A DNA stretch of 64,000 nt from NCBI GenBank assembly GCA_907163375.1, contig CAJQUW010007735.1, positions 109,501 to 173,500 on the forward strand, written 5' to 3'. The notes below the pieces were generated by a model. It was not told the origin of the DNA, did no database searches, and saw nothing but the letters and a program-made list of their open reading frames with translations. The first letter of the stretch is position 1; each line of letters begins with the position of its first letter. Shown here piece after piece: positions 43,430 to 55,233 of the stretch. Position numbers and translations under genes: made by a program. This DNA comes from Prostheceraeus crozeri. Its lineage: Eukaryota; Platyhelminthes; Polycladida; Euryleptidae.

Positions 43430-43776
43430 TTCACTTTTTCTTTCGATAATGGTTTTGAATTTTCTCTACCGGAGAGATGCCAAAATTGATCGAAATTTCC
43501 ATTCATTGCGAGTTGTTCATTGAAATATATATTGCATACATGCTCTGCCAATTCCAGGTTGTAATCATCCTCTTCTTTCAGAGCATCTAGAATCGCAGTT
43601 TTTAATTTTTTGAAATCCATGTATGGATCAGTAGTACAATACCTCAAGAATTGGTCTATAGCATCCTGGAGAGTTTTCTCTTCATTTGGTAAGCACTTTT
43701 TTCTCTCCTCACCGGATTGTAAATTGGATTGAGTATTCAAATCTATCTGACCACTTGAGCTCAACTGATCATTATA
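43430..43776 (-). pseudogene. Exact 347-base copy of part of the tandem GTPase gene
   Basis: Identical by eye to 37901-38247 and in the same orientation. It corresponds to GTPase residues of about 692-807, the region before the glycine zipper. The copy has neither a start nor the GTPase domains; open frame beyond it is fortuitous. It sits exactly between two identical 544-base repeats. At the right junction one base (A) is shared between the insert and the repeat, and none at the left. It cannot encode a working protein. Confidence 0.95.
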
Positions 43777-44319
43777 CGGGTTTCTCTGTCCTGTGTTAAT
43801 GCAGTCTTCGCGCAGTCTTGTGAAAAAAGCAAGCATGTTCTTCTAAATCAGTGAGTGAAGCAATATTATGTAATAGAACTCATGACAACAGCCGCTCTCT
43901 GATTCTCGATTACCAGGACAAGGACGAGCAGGCCTACCACACATGTGCACAAGTGCTTCGAAGGAGTATTGTAGAGACTTGTGATTACGGGTAAACTACG
44001 GTAATTACGGTAAAAAAGAAATTCATTGAAGGGTTAGTCGTGCTATGTGAGAAATTCAAGCATAAAACATAGTTAATACATAACATAACTTAATTCGAGC
44101 AGGGGCTGGCAAAAAAGGATAGACAAAATGATTGACATCAATGAAGATATATTACCTTTCAAATGACAGCTGATCATTTGAAAGGTAATATGCATTGTTA
44201 CTGAACTAAAAATCTATGACATCAAAAATCTAAGATTTTGATCTGTAAATGACTAAAATCTATGATGATTTTCTACATAACCCATGCAGTTTAGAACATT
44301 AAAGTATGTCACGCTTAAG
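43776..44319. repeat. 544-base direct repeat, copy 2
   Basis: Same sequence as 42886-43429, starting at the shared A of the GTPase-fragment junction. Confidence 0.95.
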
Positions 44320-44428
44320 ATGTCTACTAATCATAATTGTGAACCATAGGAATCTCCTCAATGACATTTTTCACTGGGAATGCGAAGATGGATGGTGAAA
44401 TGATCCTACCTTAATGGTATTACATAGC

Positions 44429-44470
44429 AAATTAGACGGCCTTAATCATGCAATGAAGGCCGTCTAATTT
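44429..44470. repeat. Perfect 15-base inverted repeat with 12-base loop
   Basis: AAATTAGACGGCCTT pairs exactly with AAGGCCGTCTAATTT. It is a compact hairpin in otherwise unremarkable sequence; no run of T follows that would make a terminator, and none is expected in this genome. Confidence 0.9.
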
Positions 44471-47335
44471 GGAATTGGAGCTATATAAACGACTTTCACA
44501 GGTAAAATATCGGCTGACAACCCTACTTACTCAGTAACAATGAAAAGATGAATGATGGTTGCAGTGTGGCATTGAGCTCAGTTCTCCACGCATCCGGTTG
44601 ATTTTGAAAAGTCTGAGAGAAAACGTCTTCGGATACCATGTTATTATTTTATTGTGCGACGTTTCGCTCACCGAGCTTTTAATCATGCACAACGCAGCAC
44701 TGCCTTGAAATAGAATTCAAAAAATATCTCAACTCTTTCTGAAATGTTCATTCACGGGTATGTTTCGCGGCAACCAAAATAATCATCGTAGAAGTATCAC
44801 AAATAACTTTTTTAATATTGGGATTCTCGCTGGGATTGGGTTGGGATCCCATCGGAAATTCCCATTGGGATTGGTCAGGACTGCCAGCCCAACGGGAAGC
44901 CTGAACATAATGGCATGGTTAATGATGAATTCAGCAACAGCAGGTATAGACTATTCAACGTGGAAAACTCTTGTACGTATGCCTACATGACCGTCAAAAA
45001 GAATTTTTCTAGGCCTATACATGCAAGATATATTTAGAAAGATAGGCTGTGTAAAACATCAGCATTGTCCAGTATTTCAGCGCCCACCCGGCATATTCAC
45101 AGCAACCGCAATGTACGCAGCAAAAGAATCAACCATTTAAGATAACCAATGACTCAAAAACGAAGTGGAGCTGACATCGATGAGCTCCAGCGAGCGCTAA
45201 GCGTGATTTGCCATTGCATGCTAGTCAAGCTATGGATTAATGATAGATGCAACAGTAATGAATGCAGTGATCGTTTTTAAAACTAGCTGGTCACGATATT
45301 CCAATCGATTACGCACAGATTGTCATGTATAATCAGCATATGAAATCTTATATAGTCTGTAGGCCCATAGAGCATTTCCGATCGCATTTTCAGCAATTTG
45401 GATGATGGCAGCTGCTAGCTGATATAAGGGACGTGCTGCGATGTTCAAAGTCAATTTTTCAAAAAATTTAAGAAGCAGCTGGAAGGAAATCGTACATCTT
45501 CAGATAAATTGGTCAGAGCATGGTCTTCAGTGCCATATTTCTGCTCATAACTGAAGCTCAATGTCTCAGTAAGGCAAATTAATATTACTTTTAAAGCACT
45601 TAGAATTATCACTTACAGTACTCTAAATTAGCAAACTTATCTGATTTTTTCAAGCAATTTAAATTGTTTGTGTGTGATTTATAACATTCGCATTCTCTTT
45701 GTGTTTTATTGCATTCCCATTGCATCATTTCATGTTAGTTTAATGCACTTATGCAGTGGTCATAGTTCGATAAATTGACGATTCCTATTCTTTAATGAAT
45801 TTAATCATTATGAAGCTATGAAAGTACAAACGAAGAATTGATCAGCAGCCGCAACCTGAACATTTTGACCAATTTAAGAGTGAAAGTGTGCAGAAATGAC
45901 TTCTGGATTTGAGGACACATCACAAAAATAAGAGCCTCCATTATAAAAACTTGATTGAATGCTTCACAACCCCATCGACTCCTATCTTTATTAACTGACT
46001 AACTTTATGAATATGCAGAGAATACTGTTCGGAGGACTTACTTCAGCATACAAAAGGAAGGTGTTAATGCATCCAGATGATCAGCTATATATATAATATA
46101 CGCTTATATCAGCTGATGATTCTAATAAGTAGGCTTACAATTCATTCCAATGATGTGATTATTCTGATATCTGAAAATGGACCTTGTCATCAATTCACGT
46201 CATAGTCTGGATATTCATACTTTATAAAAAGTGATATCAGCTGACGTTATTAACAGACAGATAAGATGAGTAAGTCATAGCAATTCGAAACAGTATGAAA
46301 CACGAAAAAGTTAATCACCGAAAACATGTTTTCCTTCATGACTTTTTTGACTTACACTGTTTTCTTGTAATCACTGATGCGTTCTATTGTAGGCTTAGAC
46401 CCACTACAAAGTTGTTCAACAGTAGAAAGCATCAAAGCTATTATAACAAAATGTCAACCGAAATGTGTAGGCCCTTTAGTATCAGTGAGGTTCAACAATT
46501 GAATGGTTTTGAAGTAGTTTTGTTGTGCAGCTTTAGGTACAATTTTAACTTCAAACCTGCAATCAGAAAGAAAACAATGATGCGTGAAAACCACTGTATC
46601 TATTTATGGCATTTCACATCCTAAAATGCATGGAAAACGGAAAGATTGTTCATACATTCTAATTACATAAAATATTGCAGAGTGCCAGTTCACCTGGACA
46701 TTGTGTAGAAAGTTGTCCTCAGACTTCAACGATATAGGCAATAAAAATTCCTTGGTAGCCGCAGATCCTGCGTTTTGTCTTACTATAACTCATCAATGCG
46801 GTTCGGAATGGTCCAAACTAGCTTTTGACATCCAGAAGAATTGAAAAACCTCAGCGAGTGAACAACAGGCTGACGGTACTGTCTTTACTTGTCCTGCTTT
46901 GCCTCGCACCCACAAAATATTCCATAGAACCAGTTGCTTGGGCACAGAAAAAATAGTATTTGTGCAAATGCATCTCTGTTAAATATTTCATAACACAATT
47001 GCAACAAAACGAATTAACCGTTAGAAATCAAGGCGAGCTTATGACGCCTCGACATCGGGGCAGTGATTGCGTATATGGGGGTATGGTAGGGATTGCGTAT
47101 AACGAGGTTGCATAGTGGTGTATTATTGGATGTGTTCTTTGATAGAGCATGTGGCTGGCTGAATTATACAAAACTGCACATTCTGTACCAAAAGGATTAA
47201 CCTGCTTTATCACCTGAGATCATTAGGATCCTTCTATCCTTCTGCTTCAATTGCTCAGTCTTCCTGAAATTAGCTGTAACTGTACAATAGATGGGCCTGT
47301 TGTCATATTTTCTTTCCGGTAGTGGTGGGCCTATT
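44471..47335. other. Nearly three kilobases without a recognised gene
   Basis: Open frames at 44760-44990 and 46295-46624 have no motif and no intron signals I trust. The sequence is AT-rich with several GATATCAGCTGA-like words at 46080-46250. Confidence 0.45.
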
Positions 47336-47650
47336 CGTCCGGTCGATAAGGCAAGTTTCTGCAGGGAACAGAGAATGTGCTCGAAAATGAGACGTTCACA
47401 CAAGTATGTGCACCCTATAGTTACTACGAATATGCACGTCCGTCGAGTTCTACATGGTTCCTCTTCTTACCAGACAGGATCAAGGAAAACACAATGTGAA
47501 TCCAGTGGAATGCAGATTGAGGCTATCGGTTAAAATTATATTTTCTATGTCTTTTCTGATTAAGTAAAATGCACCTAGCCCAAAACCACAGCTTTTTGTA
47601 TGGAATGTTTTCAGATCTTTTCCTTTCATATATATGTGTGTTTATCACGC
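47336..47650 (+). mobile_element. Truncated AGTCCGGCAGCC-family MITE (left arm and middle)
   Basis: Contains AGTTTCTGCAGGGAAC, CGAAAATGAGACGTTCACA, CTACTACGAAT, ACAATGTGAATCCAGTGGAA and TGGAATGTTTTCAGATC in the same order as the copies at 12167 and 57923. The right arm is missing. Confidence 0.7.
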
Positions 47651-49028
47651 TTCTGATCCTTGCTATAGTACGGTTAGATGTGGCTAGAATTTGTCAAAAT
47701 GTTGTGGATACTGACATTTTAAAGAGTCATTGGAACGTTCATTATTCCCATCAATTGTCCGCCATGTGATTCTATGCACGTGATTTTCAATTCTCTGAAT
47801 AAGGTGACTCTGTTTTTGATTAATGCCAACAAATACCGGGCTTGTATACTCAAAAAATGATCGCAGCGATGATGCATACACTGAATGAAGATCGCATGCA
47901 GATAAAGTAGACTCTTAAGCAAAATGGTCCGCATTGAAGGTACGAAAGGATTCGTATCCGTAGGTCCAGAGAGTCACTCACTATATAAGGACCATGTGGT
48001 CCGTATTTAGCAAGGGTCCGTTTTGAAGGTACAAAGGAGACTTTATAGTGACTTATAGGTTAAAATGAGTTAGAGAATTATGGGCTGATTAAATGTTCCT
48101 GCCATTTACTACTTACGAGTACTTTCAGGCACCAACCGATATCGTACTTAATTAACCCATTCTTCACCTTCCAACAATTTACCGGAAGGACAATTTATCT
48201 TGCTATCTCGGTTGATTTGTCAATTTATATAACATGCCTTGCAAATGAGCCCTAGGTGACCGCTGTCATTCATATTTTCAATGGAGTTTGGCACCTTTGA
48301 AACATGCCCACAAAAATACTTAAGTTCATCGGACCAGTTTTCTCACTTGTATCTACAATACGTACCCATCCGTATTTGTTATTTCGGACCGTTAATTGTG
48401 CCATTTAATTTCGGAGATTCCAGTTTTTATACGGAACTACATATCTTTCCAACAATATTTTTTACATTACCCTACATAATAAGTTATTTTCTTGTCATAT
48501 CTCGACAAATCATTTACAAAGAAAATGCAATTCTGAATATTTCTCTGATGAATTTCGGACCCCTTCATGTCCTCAAAATGGACCATTTTGCCTTACAGTG
48601 TAGGCTTCGGACGTGTAATGATGTGCATGCGCCAAAGATGCTATAGAGTACAAGATATTCCACTCTGTCATACTATTCATATTTGAATGATGCTACTAGC
48701 GTTCTTGAGGAAAGAACCTAACTAACAGAAAAGAAAAGCTTATATTAATAACTGATTTGATACAATACACTCTGGCGATTCAAGTTCTTTTAAAATCCCA
48801 ATGAATCTATCCCTTACAAAGGTGTAGTTACATCTGAAGTTGAACAGCTCATGAAAATGAGAAAAATCAAGTGATAAGCTAGCAAAAATCTTTATTTCGT
48901 CATCATATCTTTGTCGAACAACTTATAGAATTTTTCGAGATGCTGACCTTACAACGAACGAACACAAAAAGTTTCATCAAAATACCTACAATACTCGGTC
49001 CTACAGAGCCTTCACAGTTTGAAAACAT
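47651..49028. other. No gene recognised
   Basis: Two diverged tandem words occur near 47925-48035 (GGTCCGCATTGAAGGTAC and GGTCCGTTTTGAAGGTAC). A 121-codon open frame at 48281-48646 has no recognisable domain and is probably chance. Confidence 0.45.
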
Positions 49029-49139
49029 GGCCTACTCAGCGACAATTTCAATTCTTCACACGCAACCATTCTTCCGCAAAGATGCGTAGGAGTTGTGGCT
49101 AGTTGTGTGTGAAGAGTTGAAGTTGGTGTTGAGTAGGCC
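49029..49139. ncRNA. Imperfect 111-base hairpin, microRNA-precursor-like
   Basis: The 5' arm GGCCTACTCAGCGACAATTT...CTTCACACGCAACCA pairs with a 3' arm ending GTTGTGTGTGAAGAGTTGAA...GAGTAGGCC. The stem is about 40 base pairs with scattered mismatches and a loop region near 49070-49095. Size and shape fit a microRNA precursor, but a small degraded inverted-repeat element would look the same. No expression evidence is available. Confidence 0.35.
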
Positions 49140-50385
49140 ACATTTTTTTCATATTTAGGCCATATTTAGTTGCGAGATCTGACATTACTGTCAGACAAAA
49201 TTACGAAATACACAACGTAGTGGTCGAGAAAAACTGTCATAAGAAAGTTCAGGTCAATCACTAATGATAAGTGACCTATATTTGATGCGCTTTTCTATCA
49301 GATACAAACTGACACATCGACTTACGAAATCGTTCATATGAAAGAATATGAAAGTTTGAAGGTTGCCGCATCAGCAGTATAATTTTGCACAATTGCAAAA
49401 ATAGAGATCTTGTTGGATAAGATACAAAGTGTTTGAGACAAAATTGTCTGTCAGATCTCTGACTGCTACGGACTACTGATGAAAAATGATGTGCTGTGAT
49501 TGGTCAGTGTATTTGGTGTCGCAACTTTGCTACCTGTAAAGAGGCAGCTTCATAGTAACCATATTATTTGTATTCATTGGTGCTCTAGATTGGTCCGCCA
49601 TTATAAAAAATTGAAAAGCACGAGTTTACACGTGTTGTCGTCAGTCATTGTTTCCATGCTTTATCTACATGCAAGCATTTTATGACTTAAGTTTAACAAC
49701 CTGTAAAATGAAGACTACTTCTACGTAGGTAATAGTAGCAAAATAGTCATATTTTCGCTTGACAGCGAAGAATGTGTACAATCTCATTTTGGCAAGATCA
49801 TCATGTTTAAAAAGAAATTGAAATTGAATGGAATGAATTACCCTCATGGCTCATGTACTAAACAACATTTTCCACCGATTATCATCACTGTAGTCTGTCT
49901 TTTGGGAAATGCACATGTAAATGAATCCTTCAAAGAAGCCCTCGGAAACAGATGCAACTTGCTCACACACAATGCGCTTACCGATTTCATGGCTCATTCA
50001 ATAACTATTATAAAACGACCCGGCGGTTATAATTTTTGCACCAAAACGCCATATTTTCATGAATTCTGTGCGGACTCCCTTTTTGAACAGACCGCTCTGA
50101 ATATTGTTGTGAACGAAGTGTCAGAATTCTCAATAATCTCGTGCGCCATGCGCACCAAAAATAATGGGACCTTTGACAGTAATAACAAGCCTTACAGAGG
50201 ATGTGCGTGCACATGTGCATGGCAGCATCGACGTTTTTTTGCTGGCCGTAGCATGTGATCATAGAAATGGGCAAATTTTCTAAATTTTCTGACTCTCAGT
50301 AGTTTCGCTTCAGTAGTTGAGGCGCATGATTCAAAGCGTGAGTGTCAGGTTTATTTTTGTGAATATGATCGAGTGACATGCTGAC
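49140..50385. other. No supported gene; one 151-codon open frame
   Basis: The open frame at 49803-50258 (plus strand) starts MFKKKLKLNGM and is Cys-containing, but shows no signal peptide, domain or splice sites I recognise, and another open frame overlaps it on the other strand. I leave it unassigned. Confidence 0.4.
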
Positions 50386-51174
50386 CAGGGATGCGGAGTC
50401 CTATCATTTTAATAGGACTCCGACTCCATCTCCGGGGGTTGATAGGACTCCGGCTTTTGATAAGATTCCGACTCCGGGTGGCAAGTATATAAACCTAGTT
50501 TTTTGAAAAATTAACTGATAACCTACATCATAGATCATTATAGGCTTACCTGAACCTATATTTAGTGATCATTCCTGTATCCATTATCAATCATTTTCGA
50601 TGAAAGTTTATCAAAATTCGCTTTCAGTTGGATGCATGCGACTCTGCTCCTCCTATCTTCTTGATGTGTGCTTCACATGGTTTTTCTCCAGTCTCTACCA
50701 GGCAGGAAAATCCCCCACCCTTCTCCAAAAAATATGGGTGCAATTTCGATTTTAATATGCACTTTGGAGGAGCCATCATACACGATTAACGTGAGGGTAA
50801 GAGGTAATGTTCTCAAACAGACTAATATTTCATTTTTGTCTCTGATGTGACCTTTGGTGTGTAGGTGTGATTGAGGCTAGGAAGGCCTGTCTTCTCTACT
50901 AAATCACCGAGTGAAAAGACAATCCTTTTTCACCATCACGGTTCATTCCCTCAACTATTACAAGCTTTGCATGCAGCAGTGTCTCTGTGCTTTTGTTTGA
51001 CGGAGAAAGTTGACATCAAGACAGTGACAGCTATGCACGAAGATAAATGATTTGTTTGTATGATGTTTCGGGTCTAGTCATAGACCGGAGTCCGGAGTCC
51101 TATCATTTGATGGGACTCAGGCACCAGAAAAAATGATAGGACTCCGGGACTCTGACTGCGACTCCGCATCCCTG
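50386..51174. mobile_element. GATGCGGAGTC-family hAT-type MITE, copy 2
   Basis: Ends are CAGGGATGCGGAGTCCTATC and, inverted at the right, CAGGGATGCGGAGTCGCAGT. Repeated GGACTCCGACTCC words lie just inside both ends. The interior matches 40620-41210 almost base for base. The 8-base flanks (ATGCTGAC, ATGTATAC) match at only five positions, so the duplication is uncertain. No coding region is present. Confidence 0.8.
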
Positions 51175-53061
51175 ATGTATACTCCGGTGAGAGGTCTTAT
51201 CAAAAATTAATTGGATTTCAATCAATTGCAATTAAATGGTCACATATAAATGATTGCTGCTATGAAAAAATTTCAAAAAATTGATTGATGTGATGCAATA
51301 ATTGTAATTAATTGACCGATTGATTAATTTGTGCAGTAAATGGGGAAGTTGAGTGATTTGATTGCAATGCCGTTACCACCCACAATCGTAGGGGGAAATC
51401 TGAACGTCCGTGACTTTTTATTAGTTGACATCTTATTCACAACAGATCGCTTTCAGGATTCTCATTAGGAACTACAATGCTTTCATGATGACTTCTAAAA
51501 CTCTATCGTATATGTTATATGCTCGTGAAAGTGCTCCTTTAATTGGTTTAGAAATTGATTGTGACCGGTCACTATCCACATTGATAATAAACTATTAGCC
51601 TTTGCGATTTGTGGAGCATGTAAGCCCATATGACCTAATTCATCAAATTGAATATTACATCGGAGTGAAAAATTCAAAATCAAGAATTAGTTTATTCAAG
51701 CGATGATAACAGATGATTGCAGTTAATTGACTGATGACATCATGTGACAATGTGATCTCATGAAATCTACTTATGCCTCCTTCTACCCCTTTCACAATTT
51801 TGGCACTTCCACTGCCGCATCTCCGCATTTTAAGGATTATTCAAAAACAGTGATAAATTCCAAAATGTTTATGCCAGGGTTCGACTAAAACTTCTCAGTA
51901 TTGTTGTAATACTCACTTTGTGACAGATCAAGACTATTCTAAAAACCAATGTAACTCAGTTTGATGTTGACAAAATTTGATGAATTTGGAAAAATTGGAA
52001 AATGTGAAGGAAGAATAGAAATACCCGTTTTTCATGCATTCAAGTTTCTGACTGACGGACAATCGCATCTACCGTACAGCTTTCCAATTTTCTGCTAGCA
52101 ATTTGTTCTTTTATTCACAATGTAATAATGGTGATGAAAAGAATGCCTGACTGATATCTTGAACTGCATTTCATATATGATAATGATTGGCTATCGAAAT
52201 GTAATGTTGGATTGTAATACGTATTTCCTATTGACAGTTGGCTTTAACTGTGTAATCGTTTTCAGTGTTATTGTTTATGATGTGTTATTGTTAATTGTAT
52301 CTCGACTCTCCCGGGTTGATTTGTTAACTGATAATACTGAACTGAAAACCCCGACGACTGCATTTAACCCTGATCTAACTGAGCCGCGTCCTTGCCACTC
52401 TTTGTTTTGACTGCGAAAGTGAAATGCCTCTAAACGAAGCGTTCGCATCCTTGTGAGACGCGTCACACTGCCTCACCTCAGACTGTGTTCATCTAAAACA
52501 ATAGAAAATTGGTCTCCTCAATGCCTATCAAGATAACTGTCAAACACAGAATTAGATTGTTTAAGCTTGTCACTTTGATAGAAGTGCAAACTGATTCAAA
52601 ATGATGGCACATGCATGAACTTGCTAAATGGGCAAAAAGAAATTTTTAATACTTTACAGAGATAGGAAAAAGAGTCATGTGTCGCTTGGGGATTGCTGTG
52701 AACCCCTTCAAAATGCTCCAGTCACCACGATTCCTTCAGATTCGAAGAATTTAGATCATTGCGCGAAAGTTTTCTCAATAATGTTGGTTCTCCCGACAAT
52801 TAGGCCTACTAAAAAAGTTATGAGGCGCACGAAAAAACGTTCACAAACTTCTCTGTAGAACTAAACATCGACTGTCTCTTTGCTGCGTGATCCACTTGAT
52901 AAATCACTGAAACCTCGCACTATTTGGCGGGCTTAATGCTGAACTGGCTGCTTATTGTTCGATTGCTATGGTATTATGTCAGCATGTTGTGCCACTTCAT
53001 TAGCGTCGCATGTTCCAATGCTCCCTTTCTAGTCAAACAGAACATGAGACAACCTGTCTAA
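51175..53061. other. No gene recognised
   Basis: AT-rich with ATTAATTG-type words at 51200-51330. Open frames at 52159-52410 and 52628-52858 carry no recognisable features. Confidence 0.45.
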
Positions 53062-53251
53062 GGCCTCAGCCACACTAAAAGCAAAGCAAACACGAGCGTT
53101 CCGAGCAAACATATCTCCGTAAGCTATCAGTTGCTCTGGTTTGCTTTGCTCGCAGTGTGGCAGTCTACAACTGCTGCAATGGTGACTTTATATTTGCTGC
53201 AAAACGCTTTGCTCGGAAACGCTTGGGAAAGCTCGGAGTGTGACTGAGGCC
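53062..53251. mobile_element. 190-base Harbinger-like MITE
   Basis: Ends are GGCCTCAGCCACACT and, inverted, GGCCTCAGTCACACTC, flanked by TAA on both sides (53059-53061 and 53252-53254). A 3-base TWA duplication is typical of PIF/Harbinger elements. The interior repeats GCAAAGCAAAC/GTTTGCTTTGC words. No coding capacity. Confidence 0.75.
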
Positions 53252-54394
53252 TAATACTGTGCTGTCAAATGAGTAGGCCTAATTCCTAATTTGATGTGTT
53301 GATGAAAGTTGACAGTACATGCTTGACAGTTATTAGTGTCACACATAATTAGCAGAAATATCTTCATCAGTTGCGTTTGAATGGCTCCGACCCGAAATAG
53401 CGAATGTCAAAATAGCGAAGTGTTAAAGTAGCGAATCTCAAAAAAGAGAATTCCCATAACAGCGAATTCCCAAAATAGCGAATTCTCAGACATGTGCTAT
53501 TACATAATCATTTATCAGATTAGACACTGGACAAATAATTCAGGCTTTAATTCCATTTTGGTAGGAAACTTATGATAATGATAAAATCTCTATTGAATCT
53601 GGGGAAGACTTCTGTAGAAGCCTAGTGATATACACGTACAATTCAATATTACAAAGAACAATGCGCAGATTTTTCTATTTGTTTCATGAAAGAAAAAATG
53701 TTGAGAATCTATGCGAAGATCGTTATGTGTATTTTTCAAAATCCCATTAAGTAAGACACTGCTTTCGCATATCCCCGTCGGGTCAAGTCATTGGAGAGGT
53801 ATTGCTCACGCAAGCGGGCAAGTTTCTCATTCAAATGCGCGTATTTAGTCTTTCTTCTCTTTGGTGGAGCATCACAATCCAATTGAGCAATCTTGACTAG
53901 GGTCATCTTTTGCTCGTCAGCAAAAACGGAGATGATCTTGAACACATTTGGTGTGCTCGTCCCACAATATCCTTCAACTTTCTATGCCAACCTTCCACAT
54001 GATTTGTCGTCCGGATGCTGTCACTTTCGAAGTGATTCCACACTGAAATCAAATGGTGTTCGAGTGCATGTGGGGAAACCATACTTGTAAGCATTCAAGT
54101 ATACAAGCATCAATTTAAAAGTATTGCACAAGGAAAACTTATCATAAAGTGTGACCGTTCTGCAGTTTAGGCCACTACACCATTTCCACTTTAATTACAG
54201 AACTCTGCAGTTATATTCAAGAATCCAGCAGATTTATTTCAGCATTTCAAGTTTATATTTCAGATTGAAGCATTTATATTTTTGACAACAGCATTTTAAT
54301 TTCAGAGAATTTTTGTGCGTGTGTTTAAATCATTTGTATTTGAGAATGCAACACTTATATTTCAGACTTTGTCATTTCTAATTCAGAAATAGAC

Positions 54395-54730
54395 TTTATA
54401 TTTCAGAAATGATCATTTATAGTTCATTTTTAGTCATTTATATTTCAGAATTCCAGAAAAGACGATATATATTTAAGAAAGTGTCATTTATATTTCAGAT
54501 TTGCAGTTTATATTTCAGAAATGATCATTTATATTTCACTTTTAGTCATTTATACTTCAGAATTCCAGAAAAGACGATATATATTTAAGAAAGTGTCATT
54601 TATATTTCAGATTTGCAGTTTATATTTCAGAAATGATCATTTATAATTCACTTTTAGTCATTTATACTTCAGAATTCCAGAAAAGACGATATATATTTAA
54701 GAAAGTGTCATTTATATTTCAGATTTGCAG
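54395..54730 (+). repeat. Three tandem 112-base units in the left foldback arm
   Basis: Units start at 54395, 54507 and 54619, each beginning TTTATATTTCAGAAATGATC and containing AAAAGACGATATATATTTAAG. Inverse copies lie at about 55510-55850 in the other arm. Confidence 0.9.
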
Positions 54731-54996
54731 TTTATATTTCAGAACCGGTCATTTCAATTTGAGATATCTGCACCTATAATTCAGACGCTAGAAGTAATTC
54801 AGAATACGTCATTTATATTTCAGAAATCCCCATTTCACTTTCAGAATTGGTCACTTGCAATCCAGATGTCAAGTTTTAATTTCAGAAACGGTAAAATATA
54901 TTTCAGAATGCATCAATTAAATTTGAGAATGTCGAATTCTTCAGAATTTGTTTCTTTAAATCAGAAGTGGCATTTTCAATAAAATAGAAGCTTCTA

Positions 54997-55233
54997 TCAC
55001 CTTGTGAGATATTCAATATTCTTTAATTTGATTTTGTAAGATAAAAGATGCGTTTTTTCATCCAGAGATTTTAAATTTAACGCATTGACGCTGTTCGTAA
55101 TAGGAGCAATGCATTCGCGGTGGAATAAATGCATGCATGGCAGGATTCGTAATAATGTTGCTTTTGACATTGGTCTCAAACAAATTGCACAATTATCGGA
55201 CACTTGCATTGTCACCAACAGTAATTTTATCAA
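54997..55233 (-). pseudogene. Partial RING-H2 finger frame in the foldback centre
   Basis: The minus strand reads DNCAICLRPMSK..RILPCMHLFHRECI, giving C-x2-C, then C-x-H-x2-H-x2-C, six of the eight zinc ligands of a RING-H2 ubiquitin-ligase domain. The last C-x2-C is missing; the frame continues PITNSVNALNLKSL. The frame opens at TTG and there is no clear gene around it, so it looks like a captured exon fragment or a decayed gene inside the element. If expressed it would not fold as a full RING. Confidence 0.5.

Noticed and set aside
42886..44319. 544-base direct repeats as LTRs of a small retrotransposon carrying a gene fragment
   Set aside because: No TG/CA ends, primer site, purine tract or target duplication; the shared boundaries fit a repair-type duplication better.
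49803..50258. 151-codon open frame with several cysteines
   Set aside because: No signal peptide, domain or intron signals recognised, and an open frame covers the same bases on the other strand.
40815..50850. Identical 60-codon open frames at 40815 and 50668
   Set aside because: Identity follows from the two MITE copies being nearly the same DNA; no sign of coding selection can be judged from this.
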